Source of the DNA: Peromyscus leucopus
Lineage: Eukaryota; Chordata; Mammalia; Rodentia; Cricetidae
DNA length: 64,000 bases
Direction of reading: 5' to 3'
Assembly: GCF_004664715.2 (NCBI RefSeq)
Contig: NC_051085.1
Span: 23,706,551-23,770,550 of the forward strand
Shown: positions 1 to 10,610 of the stretch, piece by piece
Layout of the letters: each line of letters begins with the position of its first letter
How positions within the stretch are numbered: the stretch's first letter is position 1
Made by a program: the position numbers and the translations under genes
The notes under the pieces: model-generated
The model's database searches: none
Told to the model about the DNA's origin: nothing
Seen by the model: only the letters and a program-made list of their open reading frames with translations

Positions 1-600
1 GACCCTTCACGATGATAAACGGGTCCCTAGGGGAAGAAGGAGGGAGATATGGGTGCTGTGCAATGTCGGGGGAAGATATGATCCCCTTCCGCTGAGCTCA
101 CGTAGCCAGGAGGCTCAATTCTACAGCAAGGAATGTCACCTAAAGCAGTGGGTCTCCAGGTTAGACCTGGAAGCCTATCAAGTTGACCTCTCAGCAATGA
201 ATGACACAGTCCCTGTCCTCAGTGAGGTAATGGCCTGAAAATTAGAAGTGGGAGACAAAATCAAAGTGTGCTGACTCCTTTCATAGGGCACATCCCTGGT
301 GATCTAAAGTCACAGTTAACCACATTCAACTGTGGTAGAGGGCGGCAAGCACATTCTTCCGACATTTTGACCTCCAGACTTTTGCTGACCTTAGAGATAT
401 GACTTTCCCTGAGGCTAGCCTGTTCCTAGAGATTAGAAGATTTATGTTCCTTGCTTGTGTCTTTTGTATGTACTCTACAACATTCCACCTCCTTTGACAT
501 CCTGGACCACCATTTCCATCACTTACTCACACGATGGCCAAATACAAGGCAACTAGAGAAAGTAACTACAACTCAGAACCTGCTAAAATTCTTTTTATTT
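1..600. other. Unannotated sequence, no gene seen
   Basis: I recognise no repeat family and no coding exon in this stretch. The reading frames are short, without domain signatures, and end at random stops. It is ordinary mixed-composition DNA up to the T-rich tract that begins the B4 SINE. Confidence 0.5.
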
Positions 601-604
601 TTAT

Positions 605-943
605 TTTATTTTATTTTAACTTTTTTGGTGTGTGTGTCTATGTGCATGTGTGTGGGCACCTCTATATATGGGTGTAAAGTCCTCAAATATCTTCTTTGAG
701 TACCCTTCACTTTTTTTTATTAATACAGGTCTCTCACCGAACAAAGGGCTCACCAATTCTGGAGAGTCTAGCTAGCCAGCCTGCCCCAAGGATTGCCTGT
801 CTCTGCCTCCAGAGTGCTAGGGTCATAGATAGGAGGTTGCCATACCCTCCAGGTTTTCACCTGGGTTCTGGGAATCCAAACTTTAATTGTCACACTCACA
901 TAGCATGTACTTCGCTCATTGAACCCTCTGGCCAATTCCCAAA
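605..943 (-). mobile_element. B4-type SINE, antisense
   Basis: Read on the minus strand, this has the B4 plan: an ID-like head ending near 943, a B1-like middle (complement of 'ctctgcctccagagtgctag' near 800), and a GT-rich 3' section (630-665) with an A-rich tail (600-620). It is clearly diverged. B4 elements are tRNA/7SL-derived, non-coding, and depend on L1 for movement. Boundaries are approximate. Confidence 0.65.
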
Positions 944-969
944 TTCTAAAATCTAGTTAAGTTCTTCAA

Positions 970-1388
970 ACTAAGCCTTCCTTCCTTCCTTCCTTCCTTC
1001 CTTCCTTCCTTCCTTCCTTCCTCCCTCCCTCCCTCCCTCCCTTCTTTCCTTCCTTTTGTCCTTCTTTCCTTCTTTCTATCCATCCATCCATCCATCCTTT
1101 CTTCTTTATTTCTATCATCCTTCTTTCCTTCCTTCTTTTCATCCTTCCTTCCTTCCTTCCTTCCTTCCTTCCTTCCTTCCTTCCTTCCTTCCTTCCTTCC
1201 TTCCTTTTGTCCTTCTTTCCTTCTTTCTATCCATCCATCCATCCATCCTTTCTTCTTTATTTCTATCATCCTTCTTTCCTTCCTTCTTTTCATCCTTCCT
1301 TCCTTCCTTCCTTCCTTCCTTCCTTCCTTCCTTCCTTCCTTCCTTCCTTCCTTCCTTCCTTCCTTCCTTTCCTTCTTTCTTTCTTTCC
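970..1388. repeat. (CTTC)n tetranucleotide array with internal 151-bp duplication
   Basis: Pyrimidine-only tetranucleotide repeat (CCTT/CTTC, with CCCT near 1021-1040). A non-uniform block containing 'ccttttgtccttctttcc', four ATCC units and 'tttctatcatcc' occurs twice, at about 1051-1144 and 1202-1295, exactly 151 bp apart. This shows a higher-order duplication inside the array. The low-complexity frames across it are not genes. Confidence 0.95.
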
Positions 1389-1404
1389 ATATTTACCCTT
1401 CCAG

Positions 1405-1790
1405 GCTGATTTGCTTCTGTGTGCATTCATTCATGGTTCCATGATCCATCTTTTGAGACCTGTAGAGAACAAACTGCCTTGCCAATGGCAACCTTTTTCT
1501 GGTCGATTGACTAGGTCATACCTGACGAAGAATTGAGCCTGCATTATAAAAAGGGATGTGGGAGAAAACCAGGTCAAAAGAAAATAACGTCCAAACTGAA
1601 GAAGACGTGACATTGCCAGATGATCTGAGACAGTGAGGCCCAGAAGGGAGGGGTTCTAGGCGGAAGGAGCAGTTTCTAGAAAAGCACATTTAGTTAACGG
1701 TTACGTCGTTGTGTGTTTGAAATTAAATGCTGATGATGAGAAGAAATGAAGCAGGAGAATCCTTGCTGGCTGGATCACAAAGGACTTTAA
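1405..1790. other. Unannotated sequence, no gene seen
   Basis: Unique-looking sequence between the CTTC array and the medium-reiterated element. It may include the diverged 5' part of that element ('gaggcccagaagggaggg' near 1636). There is no credible coding frame. Confidence 0.4.
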
Positions 1791-2146
1791 AATGTGCTCT
1801 ATGATGGTTAGAAGCAGAATGACCTGGGGGACTAGCCCACGAGGATGCCTGTAGGGGTTTATCGTTGATGTGAGAACACCCATCAGCTGTGGGTGATGAC
1901 ATTCGCTGGCTGTCCCTGGACCTCGGACTGTGTAAGTGAAGAAGAGAGTTGGATAACAGCATTTATTTGCCTGCCTCTTGACTGTGGGTGCAGAATAACC
2001 AGCCACCTCAAGCTGCCGCTGCCTTGATTTCCCTAACGTGACAGAGTGTATCCTTGAACTGTGTGAGGCAAAACAAACACTTTCTCTCTGAAATCGCTTC
2101 CGTCAGGATATTCTTATCACAGCAACAGAAAAGTCACTGAGAGACC
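1790..2146 (+). mobile_element. Rodent medium-reiterated element (URR1/MaLR-like)
   Basis: The right half carries a diagnostic layout: 'cttgaactgtgtgaggcaaa' then a pyrimidine-rich stretch, then 'cacagcaacagaaaagtcac'. I know this from a widespread rodent repeat ending in GCAACAGAAAAGTAACTAA. Similar layouts occur on the minus strand at 8,163-8,905 and 37,866-38,165. Whether the family is a hAT-type non-autonomous DNA element (URR1) or a MaLR LTR cannot be settled by eye. Confidence 0.55.
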
Positions 2147-3322
2147 CTGTTACAAAAACCTGTTCAGAATCAGGGAGGTTCACTTGCTGTGGCATTCCTG
2201 ACCTGTGGTGATGTCACAGTTCTTCTTAAGGAAACTTTAACTTCTTTCAAAATGGTGTCCTTGCCTGGAGAGCTTGGCTTCCATACTAAATAAAGGCCTA
2301 CTGAAAAGCAGTTGGTAGCTTTGCCACTCTCCGAAGTCCGTTTCACCTTCTGTTTTGGGCCACAGTTCACGGCCTCCTCTACACTGCATGTGCCACACAC
2401 TTGAAGCAAAGCGTTGGCACCTTGCCGCTTCCATGGCCCCTGTCTGTAAAGTTCTTCTAGATTCCCAGTTCGAATGCGTAAGAGATTTCTCGAGGAATTG
2501 CAACAGAAACTCCCTGACCCTGACTGACAGATAGTTGCTCCAGAGCCAAGAACCAGTCTGGAGTTGGCCTCCTGCAAGCAAGAAGATTTTTTTTTTTCTT
2601 TTTTTATTGATTTCGCTCTTCACACAGAGCTGACGGTGTAGGCCTGCAGAAGAGCAGACTGCTGAAAACAAAGATGATGGCCTGCCAGCTCGTGTTTGCC
2701 TCGATCTCCAAGGAGGAGCACAAACACTCCCTCAGGGAGCTGCTCTTCCACTCCAAGACAAACGAGCTGTTGACGTGTCATGGTTCTGAAATCCTGTTGA
2801 TACACATAAAGGGTATTTTACTGGTCGACCTCAAGTGATCTGTCATACATGAAAAATAGTTTGTGCTGCCCGTTTTAGAACTTGGCTGTGGGGCCCATGG
2901 TGCTGGGTTCTGAGGAACGGAGTCCTGAAAGAAAAAAAACAAAAAACCTGCATTGGAATTCCCAGTCTTTCTTTCCCTAGGGCCTTCAAGGAATCTATCA
3001 AGGATGGCCAACACGTTTCCAGTCACCATATTGGAGGAGCCTTCTCAACACTTTGACTGATGAGGATGAGAAGGGCAGGGGAAGTCCTCTGGTCCTTGTC
3101 TGTCCTGGTACAGCTCCTTCAGCATCTTCTTTCTGTGTCCCTGGCCGGCTCTCCTCACCCCTACCTCCTTGCCACCACATGCCGACTCCTTGGACCTGAA
3201 AGTGAAGGAAACATGTGTTTCTTAGATTGGAAAGGTGTACATCATCCTTGACTACACTAATTTCTGTTTTCAAAAATGTGATTATTCTGCATCCCATGAG
3301 TGGCACTTTTAAAAACAAACAA
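2147..3322. other. Mostly unique sequence with one possible exon-like frame
   Basis: No repeat recognised. From about 2645 to 2815 (+) there is an uninterrupted frame of about 55 codons, preceded by a pyrimidine tract and AG dinucleotides that could serve as a splice acceptor (2590-2645). I do not recognise the product, and the stop density elsewhere is normal. It is recorded as unproven. Confidence 0.3.
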
Positions 3323-3542
3323 GGGGCTGGGAGAGATGGGTCAGGGGTTACGAGCACTGGCTGTTCATGCAGAGGACCTGGGTTCAGTTCTCAGCACCAA
3401 CATCTGCCAGGCACAACTTCCTGTAATCTCCTAGATGATCCCACACTCTGCTCTGTGAAGGAACCTGCATGCATGCAGAGCACACAACCTCACAAAGGCA
3501 CACATATACAAATATGTGATAATAAATAATTAAAAAAAAAAA
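3323..3542 (+). mobile_element. B2 SINE
   Basis: Begins 'ggggctgggagagatgggtc', continues 'ggacctgggttcagttctca' (B-box-like region of the tRNA-derived head), has the B2-specific body, and ends in an AATAAATAATTAAAAA tail. It is near full length and moderately diverged. B2 is Pol III transcribed and non-coding. Confidence 0.85.
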
Positions 3543-3662
3543 GACTTCCTACATGTTGTTCTCTGAACGGTGCACTGAGTGAATGTGAGGATAATAAAGG
3601 AAGTTTAATATCAAATTTTCTGCTTTTGTGTATGTTATTTCTCTTTATGTCTAAATTATTTT

Positions 3663-3673
3663 TGTTTCCTTTC

Positions 3674-3746
<73 letters not shown>

Positions 3747-3910
3747 TTTCTTTCTTTCTTTCTTTTTTTTGAGACAGGGTTTCTCTGTATAGTTTTGGTG
3801 CCTGTCCTGGATCTCACTCTGTAGCCCAGGCTGGCCTCGAACTCACAGAGATCCACCTGGTTCTGCCCCCCAAGTGCTGGGATTAAACGCATGTGCCACC
3901 ACCACCCGGC
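3663..3910 (-). mobile_element. B1 SINE with tail expanded into a (CTTT)n microsatellite
   Basis: The complement of B1 runs from 'gagacagggtttctctgtat' (3771) through 'caagtgctgggattaaacgc' to 'accacccggc' (3910), so it is full length. On the minus strand its A-tail continues directly into about 95 bp of GAAA repeats (CTTT on this strand, 3668-3762). This is the usual birth of a microsatellite from a SINE tail. Confidence 0.95.
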
Positions 3911-4014
3911 GCTAAATTATTTTCTTTTAATGTTCACTTACTGCCTGTAAAGTTCCACCGCCACCTCTTCATGCTCCCTCAGTGTTCCCTAAAGCGCTAC
4001 AGTCTCTTTGGACA

Positions 4015-4170
4015 TTTTTGCTTAAAATTTTTGAATAGGCAATAAATTCACATGGTTTAAAACTCAAAACAGTTCAAAAGTGGGCCTTGGATAAGAAATT
4101 CACTTCTCTCCACCTCCCGGACCCAGGGGATTGACCACCCAGCTTCTCTGTCTGGAGACATCCACTGTCA
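4015..4170 (+). mobile_element. Old LINE-1 (L1M-type) 3' fragment
   Basis: 'cacatggtttaaaactcaaa' followed by 'cagttcaaaagtg' and a CCACC-rich stretch resembles the 3' UTR of old mammalian L1M subfamilies. It is short and strongly diverged, with no coding part. The call rests on one motif cluster. Confidence 0.4.
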
Positions 4171-5240
4171 TGTGACTTGGCTCATTGCTGAATGATATCT
4201 AGCCCAAGTATGAAGCTGAAATTGCAACACTCATGTAGGGCAATGGCAAGGACAAAGGTGGACCGAGCTGACACATCCCAACGCTAACAGGACACTCCGA
4301 ATTCATCTACGGTCTTATTTCTGGTTGTTAACATAGGACTCTCTCCTTTGCTGTCTTCTTTAGAATAAGAATCTGTAGAGATGATATGGATGAATGTGGT
4401 TTGAAAAGTCACTGCAGAAGGGTTATAAAGACCAGGGAGGAGAAAACCCCAACACCGACATTAACCCTATCAGGCAAAGAATAGTCGTGAGGAGGTGAAT
4501 TGCTCAAGATGTTGCCTGAGAAGCATTTTTCTTTCAACATTTCCGCTGCTAGAAGAGGCTGCTGGTTCCAGGAGGGAAGGAGAAAAGGTTGGCTTGTTTT
4601 CTGTAGGTTTGCAGATCTTTTCTGGAGTTCTCTCACCACCTCCCTTGAAGTGGAGGCTAGGTGCATACCTAAGCAAAGAACGGGACAGCTTCTGTAGCTG
4701 CCTGACCTGTCACCGTTGGGATCAGCAGAAGTTTATTTCCTGGCTGCTGGATGCCTTTGTGGCTTGTGGAGTGGCTTCCCATCTACTAGAGATAGGGTCA
4801 AGCCGTGTGAGTTGGGAGGAGATACAGACCGCGGTGGGCCTCCAGGCCTGATGTCACAGTGTCCTTGGCCGGAGCTGGCCATTTACTTCAGAGGATGTTG
4901 CAGACTGGGGAAGGAATGCAGACTCTGTAGTGCTGTTAAATGTGCACACGTGAAGGGGACGGGCCTGATAGCCAGGGTCTGGAGCCCGCTTTATCCACAT
5001 GAGATAGGAAGCAAGGGATGAAGATAACAGCTCTCGAGTCCGCAGGCCTGCACCTGGCCTCAGAAAAACTGCTGGAGAGATAGAAGCCTGGAGTCCGGTG
5101 CGTTGTCCCACTTATCTTGCATGATATACTAATTATGGAAGGGACCAATGCTCTTTCAATCAATGAATTCTCACGCAATTTTTATCAATGGAACCTCGAG
5201 CTTACGACATTGACAGTGTTCATCCTTTTGAAAATGGCAG

Positions 5241-5241
<1 letters not shown>
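4171..5241. other. Unannotated sequence, no gene seen
   Basis: Overlapping reading frames of 60-118 codons lie on both strands around 4409-5021. None shows a recognisable domain or convincing splice context. I see no repeat family. Confidence 0.4.
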
Positions 5242-5278
<37 letters not shown>

Positions 5279-5279
5279 G
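5242..5279. repeat. (TTA)n trinucleotide microsatellite
   Basis: About 12 uninterrupted TTA/ATT units, AT-only. It is a probable length polymorphism and not coding. Confidence 0.95.
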
Positions 5280-5903
5280 CCGAGAATCAACAAACAAACT
5301 TATTTTGTGCGTTGTTTTCCCTTTACAAAGCAGTCTGAGCACAGCTCAGGAGAGGGCCCCAGGTTCCCAAGCCTCTGTACCTCTCTTTCCTCCTTTTCCT
5401 CAATCACCGGGCAAGAAGGTATTACTTCACAGATGACCGTCCGATGGTTTCTGTGCTTGCCTTGACTTTCTGCTGGTGGGAACTGAGTCCCGAGTCTTTG
5501 GATAATCCTTGAACTCACTTGTCTTCAGTGTTAGAGAAACAGTCGGACACTGCGGAGAGTGAGTGCATCAGGGCCAACAGCACATCTACGTGGAGGCACG
5601 GATTCTGTTTGGAAATCTCAGGAGATGCTTAGAGTGCTCCTCTGATCTGATTTAGGCCTTCTGGCAAATGTGCGATTAAGTCAGCATTTTTGGGAACACT
5701 GTAATAATTCTGAAAGTAATCACACTGAGCAAAGAACCAAACAGGCTTATTGGGTGATTCGTTGGTAGGAGCACTGCTATGTGCCTCGTCTTTGGGTCCT
5801 CAACAGGGAGACAAGATGTACTGTTGACAAGGAGAACAAGAATGCAAGGGGCCCCTTCACCCTTCACTTTACTCTCCAGAAGAGTATCAGCATCATCTCC
5901 CCG
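5280..5903. other. Unannotated sequence, no gene seen
   Basis: Unique-looking DNA. Short frames on both strands have no recognisable product. Confidence 0.4.
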
Positions 5904-5982
5904 GAGGCTGGAGGGATGGCTCAGTCAGTACCATGCCTGCTGCACAAGCGTGCTGACTTGAGTTTAGATCCAGGCAAATTCT
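5904..5982 (+). mobile_element. tRNA-derived SINE head (ID/B4-like fragment)
   Basis: 'ggctggagggatggctcagt' followed by 'gcacaagcgtgctgacttga' matches the tRNA-related 5' part shared by ID, B2 and B4 SINEs. Only the head is recognisable before unique sequence resumes. Confidence 0.5.
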
Positions 5983-6546
5983 CTCCCCAAAGAGAAAGTC
6001 ATTCACAAAGTTTTCCCACCATTCAGTTCGTCCGTGATAGAGTACAGACCAAGCAATGTCACGGCATCTACAGAGTTGGGTAGCCGTGCTCATAGGATGG
6101 GTCTTGTCATCCCTGGAGGTGAGGATAAACTCAGGGCTCTACCTAGAAGGTATACAATTGAGGAATCTCGGAGCTTTGCCTTGTTCTTTTGATTGAGAAA
6201 TGACTGCCCTCTCTCAGCTCTGCTGACAAAGGGTGCCCCCTGTGGAGGCCTGGAGGCAAGTTGGTTTATTAAAATTCCGAGTCCAGCAGCAGTTTGAGAA
6301 GGAAATATTGGCCTCTTGCTTGCTTTAGGATAATAAGACAAAAGCATTGTCTGTGCTCAGAGCCACGAGATCACTCGGATAAATGAAATGTACACTGCGT
6401 TGGAGTGGATGATTTCAACCTCCTTGTCTGTCAAGTGTTTCTAAAAGTTGCCAGGAGGCTAGTGGCCTCTGGTTACTGGACATACTGATGAGTAGTCCAG
6501 TTGTAATGAAGGATGGCTTAATGTAAGTGAAGAGTCACAGATCTGC

Positions 6547-6548
<2 letters not shown>
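5983..6548. other. Unannotated sequence, no gene seen
   Basis: No repeat or gene recognised. Frames are short and shadow each other on the two strands. Confidence 0.35.

Positions 6549-6592
<44 letters not shown>
6549..6592. repeat. (GT)n dinucleotide microsatellite
   Basis: About 21 GT units, closely followed by a short G run (6597-6604). Alternating purine-pyrimidine tracts like this can adopt Z-DNA. Confidence 0.95.
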
Positions 6593-6593
<1 letters not shown>

Positions 6594-6604
6594 TGTGGGG
6601 GGGG

Positions 6605-7395
6605 TGCAGGTCAGTCTGTGAACCAGCATGGTGAGCACCACCCTTCGTTTGCAGAAGTGAGGAATCTAGGTCCCCATGCCAGGCCTGCCAAATCAGAACC
6701 TGGGCTTCAACAAGATCCACAGATGAGATTTATATGGACATTAAAATCTGAGAAGTGAGGCTCTAAACTCAAGTTAACCATGTGTTACTTCTCTGCTAGC
6801 AGAGAGAGGAGATGACCGAGGTCATCAGCAAAGTTCTTAGAGCCTGTTATCAAGGTTAATCATTTGTTTATTTTAGCTAACATGGCCTATTTCCTCTAGA
6901 GTCATTAACTGTGCTTCTCAGTAAATCTTTGCTTTTAATTCATGCGCTTCCTGATTTCCCGCTTTCTTGACAGTTCTCAGAATGAATTAAGCACCAGTCT
7001 GTCTATTCTTTCAGCTGTTGGTTTTCTCTTCCATTTGGAAACAACACTGTCCTCTTCAGATGCCTGGGGACCACAGGGCTGTCAGCCAAGGTCTGTTTCC
7101 CTCCAGTGGATGGAGTGACCATATCAGGGAAGTGTGTTGTTTTCCGACTGAGATGAAGCTCACTTACTCTATCAAAATAGCCGAAAGGTCCAGGGACTAC
7201 ACAGATCTAGACCTTTTGGCTTGTCACTGTTAAGTTCCAAACTCCAAAAGGCAGTGGCATACAGCCGCCACCTTGCCAAGGAGTTCTGTTATCCTCTATT
7301 CTATATTCATACTGTTTAGTTCATTTTTATTTGCCTACAGAAGCCAGAATCCCTTCTGCTGAGTTTAAACCAAAGAACCTCAGTAAGCCAGACCT
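6605..7395. other. Unannotated sequence, no gene seen
   Basis: Unique-looking sequence, with a 71-codon frame at 7018-7233 (+) that has no recognisable domain. Confidence 0.35.
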
Positions 7396-7518
7396 CTGGA
7401 GACATATATCTGTAATGCAACCCCAGGATTTGTGAAACTGAGGCAGGAGGATCACGAGTTCAAGGTTAATCATGTCTAACATAGTGGAGACCCTGTCTCA
7501 AACAAACAAAACAAACAG
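7396..7518 (+). mobile_element. Old B1-related SINE, sense
   Basis: 'ctgaggcaggaggatcacga' and 'gtggagaccctgtctcaaac' match the body and 3' end of the 7SL-derived B1 family, followed by an AAACAAAC tail. The 5' end is poorly conserved, so this is an old proto-B1 or B1F type. Confidence 0.75.
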
Positions 7519-8160
7519 CAAAGGATTTCAGGGGAGCAAAGGGGTATAATGTGTAAGTAAACGTGGTTCCTGTCTGGAAGACTCACTGTCCTGTTATCAG
7601 TGAGGGAGAACAGCTTTACATGTTGTCTCAGCTTGGATTATTCTCCATATTCGGTTATTATCAAGGCGAAGGTTGCTTCAGCTTTCAGTCCACAGTCCTG
7701 AGGTAATTTACACTTGACCTTATCAAGTTTGTGCTTTAATTTAGGTTTTTAAACTTGTTACTGACCTTCTTCAAGCATTTGTCATACATTCTGAGAGAGT
7801 TAAAAGTTAGCTCCAGGACCAGAATGAACACATTCAGCTTATTTGTCTATCATACAAAAAGTAATGATATTTGCATAGGCCAGCCCACTTAATGACTATC
7901 AAGAGAGATTACTTAAATGACAGGTTCTACTTTATTCATTTAGCTGCATACAATTGTATACAATTTCCCCACACATGTATTTCTTTATAAATAAGTGATT
8001 AAATTGAGTCCCTGAATAACAAATGCATATCTCCCATCACATATATAAAATGCCTTAGCAAAGAGTGACATATTAGCTGACCAAAATACCCCAAATAATG
8101 GATGTTCATGGTTCATTAAATAAAATTGTCGATTATTTTTGTTCATGCATTTACTATGTT
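7519..8160. other. Unannotated AT-rich sequence, no gene seen
   Basis: AT-rich DNA with many stops and no repeat family that I recognise. Confidence 0.35.
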
Positions 8161-8162
8161 CT

Positions 8163-8508
8163 TAGTTGGGGTTTTTATTGCTGTGAAGAGACACCATGAC
8201 CATGGCAACTCTTAGAAAGAAAACATTTAATTGGAGCTGGCTTACAGTTTCAGAGATTCAGTCCCTTATCATGACAGAGGTTATGGCAGCGTGCGGGCAG
8301 ACATGGTGCTGGAGCTGAGAGGGCTACATCTTGCAGGCAAGTCGACTGACACACTGGGTGGTATCCTGAGCATAGGAAACCTCAAAGCCCACCCCCACAA
8401 TGACACACTTCCTCCAACAAGGCCACATCCACTCCAACAAAGCCACACCTCCTAATAGTGCCACTCCCTATGAGATTATGGGGGCCAGTTACATTCAAAC
8501 TGCCACAC
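8163..8508 (-). mobile_element. Rodent medium-reiterated element, antisense
   Basis: Starts 'tagttggggtttttattgct' then 'gtgaagagacaccatgacca', and contains 'acacacttcctccaacaagg' and 'cctcctaatagtgccactcc'. I recognise this as a very abundant rodent interspersed repeat in antisense. It is non-coding. The class (MaLR-like or URR1-like) is uncertain, but the repeat itself is not in doubt. Confidence 0.7.
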
Positions 8509-8559
8509 TATGGATAACTGAAATAAAAGGAGTATATATTAGTGGCTTTCCTCTTGTTC

Positions 8560-8905
8560 TGATAAAAGACTCAGCAGAAGCAGCTGGAAGATAGGAGGGC
8601 TTACTTTGGCTCGTTGTCTGAGGGTCCATCAAGGTGGTGAAGGCTGAAAGTGGCTCCGGCTGGGGCAGCTGAAGTGTGAAGCATCCAGTCCAGCTGCATC
8701 CGTGGTCAGAAAGCAGAGATAAAAGGCCTTTATCCACTTTCTTCCTTTTGTTCAGTCTGGAATCCCAGTCCATCCGATGGGACCGGCCGCATTCAGGGTA
8801 TCTTCCTACCTCCATTAACCCTTCCTGGAAACACTCTCACAGATCCACTCAGGGGCTTGCTTTCTAGGCTATTCCAAGTTCTCTCCAGTTGATAATCAAG
8901 GTCAG
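8560..8905 (-). mobile_element. Second medium-reiterated element, antisense (URR1-like)
   Basis: Follows the previous copy by about 50 bp. The end 'gttgataatcaagg' corresponds to the TCAAGTTGACAA terminus seen also at 38,140-38,165 and 55,420. It contains the complement of the 'prefix-GACTGTGGATGCA' region ('tgcatccgtggtcagaaagc'). The body is diverged. Confidence 0.5.
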
Positions 8906-9095
8906 TGTTATACCATGCAGAAAGTATAAAGGGTAGTCTACAACATTTTAAAAAAACATTAATTTGTTTTGTGTTTGTGTGTGTGGAATCACAGCCATGC
9001 CACAGCCCTCATGTGGTGGTCAAAGGACAAATTACAGGCATTATTTCTCTTCCTACCTTCGTATGGATCCTTTTCTTTCCTATAAAAAGATGGTT

Positions 9096-9184
9096 TGCAG
9101 GCTAAGGATATGATTTACAGTACTTGTCTAGCATGTACAAGGCCCTGAGTTCAGTTGGCAGTACTGCAAAACAGACAACATAAA
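9096..9184 (+). mobile_element. ID SINE
   Basis: 'caggctaaggatatgattta' then 'caaggccctgagttcagttg' is the tRNA-Ala/BC1-derived ID core, closing with an A-rich tail (AAAACAGACAACATAAAC). It is about 15-20% diverged by eye. Confidence 0.75.
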
Positions 9185-9193
9185 CCCCTTGTT

Positions 9194-9345
9194 AGGGCGG
9201 GAAAGAGCCCAGCAGTGAAGCATGCTTATTGCTCTTCCACAGGACCCAAGCTTGGTTCTCAGCACCCACATTGCTGGCCTACATCATGTAACTATAGCTC
9301 CAGAGGATTGGATGGCCTCTTCTGCACACACGTCTCTCTCTCTCA
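9194..9345 (+). mobile_element. B2 SINE (head and body)
   Basis: 'gagcccagcagtgaagcatg', 'ggacccaagcttggttctca' and 'gcacccacattgctggccta' follow the B2 consensus. The element then runs without a break into the long CA-rich array, so the B2 tail seeded the microsatellite. Confidence 0.75.
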
Positions 9346-9933
9346 CACACACACATACACATCACACACACATATCATGCACACACATCACAAACACACA
9401 TCACACACATCATACACACACCACACACACACATCACACACATATCATACATCACATGCGCATCACACATACACATACATCTCACACACATCACACACAC
9501 ATCACAAACACATCACACATACACATATATCACACACATATCGCACACCCAGCACACACACATCACACATACACACACATATATCACACACATCACACAC
9601 ATCATACACATACCACATACCACATCACACACATCACACATACATCACACACATCACACACACATTACACACACATCACACATATCACACACATCACACA
9701 TACATCACACACATCACATACACATCACACATACATCACATACACATCACACATACATCACACATATCACACACATCACACATACACACACGTCATACAT
9801 ACATCACACATATCACACACAATCACACATACACATCACACATACACACACATCACACAAACACACATCACATGTACATCACACACACATCACACACACA
9901 TCACACATATATCACATACACACATCACACACT
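9346..9933. repeat. Compound (CA)n/(CACACAT)n minisatellite-like array
   Basis: About 590 bp built almost entirely of CACACAT, CATCACACA and CATACA units, with A, C and T only on this strand apart from rare G. It is far longer than the simple CA tracts elsewhere in the window. The two long Thr/His-rich frames across it (264 and 273 codons) are artefacts of the repeat. Confidence 0.95.
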
Positions 9934-9973
9934 CATTTGTTTGTGTTAATCTTAAAATTAAACCAAATAAAAA

Positions 9974-10115
9974 GGAACTGGGTGTGGTGTCTCATGCCTG
10001 TAATCCCTGTACTCAGAAGGCTGAGCCAGGAATACTGCCATGAACCTGAGATCAGGCTGGACTAGCTAGTGAGTTTCAGGCTAGCTTGTGTTACAGAGTA
10101 ATAATCTATCAAAAA
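9974..10115 (+). mobile_element. B1 SINE, old, sense
   Basis: 'gaactgggtgtggtgtctca', 'tgcctgtaatccctgtactc' and 'gctagcttgtgttacagagt' follow B1 from start to end, with short inserts. It is diverged and has a poor A-tail. Confidence 0.75.
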
Positions 10116-10235
10116 ACCAAATTTTTATAACACAAAATAGCAAAATATTAGTTGCAAGGTTATTTAGCTCTATATATTAATTAATATGCAAGCAATGCTA
10201 AAGTATAGACACCCAGACTAAGCCCTTACCAAACA

Positions 10236-10610
10236 GAGATGTGATGGGGGAATGTCTTTCTGTACGCTGTAAATATGTGTTGCTCTGATTGGTTGATAAA
10301 TAAAGCCATTTGGCCTATGGCAAGGCAGCTTAGAGGCATGCAGGGAAAATTCAAAGAGAGAGACAGGGAGAAGGCGGGGAGATGCCAACCAGCCACCCAA
10401 GGAGCAACATGTAATGGGATGCAGGTAAAGCCACGGAACATGTGGTGATACATAGATTAATAGTTATGGGCTAATTTACGATATAAAAGCTAGCTAGCAA
10501 AAGGCTTGAACCATGGTCATACAGTTATAATTAATATAAGCCTCTGTGTGTTTACTTGGGGGATGCGAGTGGGAGGCCGGGGCACAGGAAATCTTCCGAC
10601 TACAGAGATG
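10236..10610 (+). mobile_element. Solo LTR of a class II ERV with exact 6-bp TSD
   Basis: The LTR spans 10,242-10,604 (363 bp), begins TGATGGGG and ends CTACA. It is flanked on both sides by the identical hexamer gagatg (10,236-10,241 and 10,605-10,610). It contains 'tgctctgattggttgataaa' (CCAAT-box complement plus an AATAAA-like motif) and TATA-like 'gatataaaag'. A 6-bp TSD is the ERVK/class II signature. No internal retroviral sequence remains, so it is a recombined solo LTR. Confidence 0.9.

Noticed and set aside
946..1536. Lys/Glu-rich and Pro/Ser-rich frames of 95-117 codons
   Set aside because: Direct translation of the (CTTC)n array on both strands.
9096..9184. A functional tRNA gene
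   Set aside because: The tRNA-like sequence is an ID SINE with an A-rich tail, and it lacks an intact B box and cloverleaf.
9346..9933. CRISPR-like regular repetition
   Set aside because: There are no distinct spacers or constant repeat. It is a eukaryotic CA-variant microsatellite.
9155..10043. 264- and 273-codon frames on the plus strand
   Set aside because: They are Thr/His/Ser-rich translations of the CACACAT array and its flanking B2/B1 sequence, with no start context or domain.
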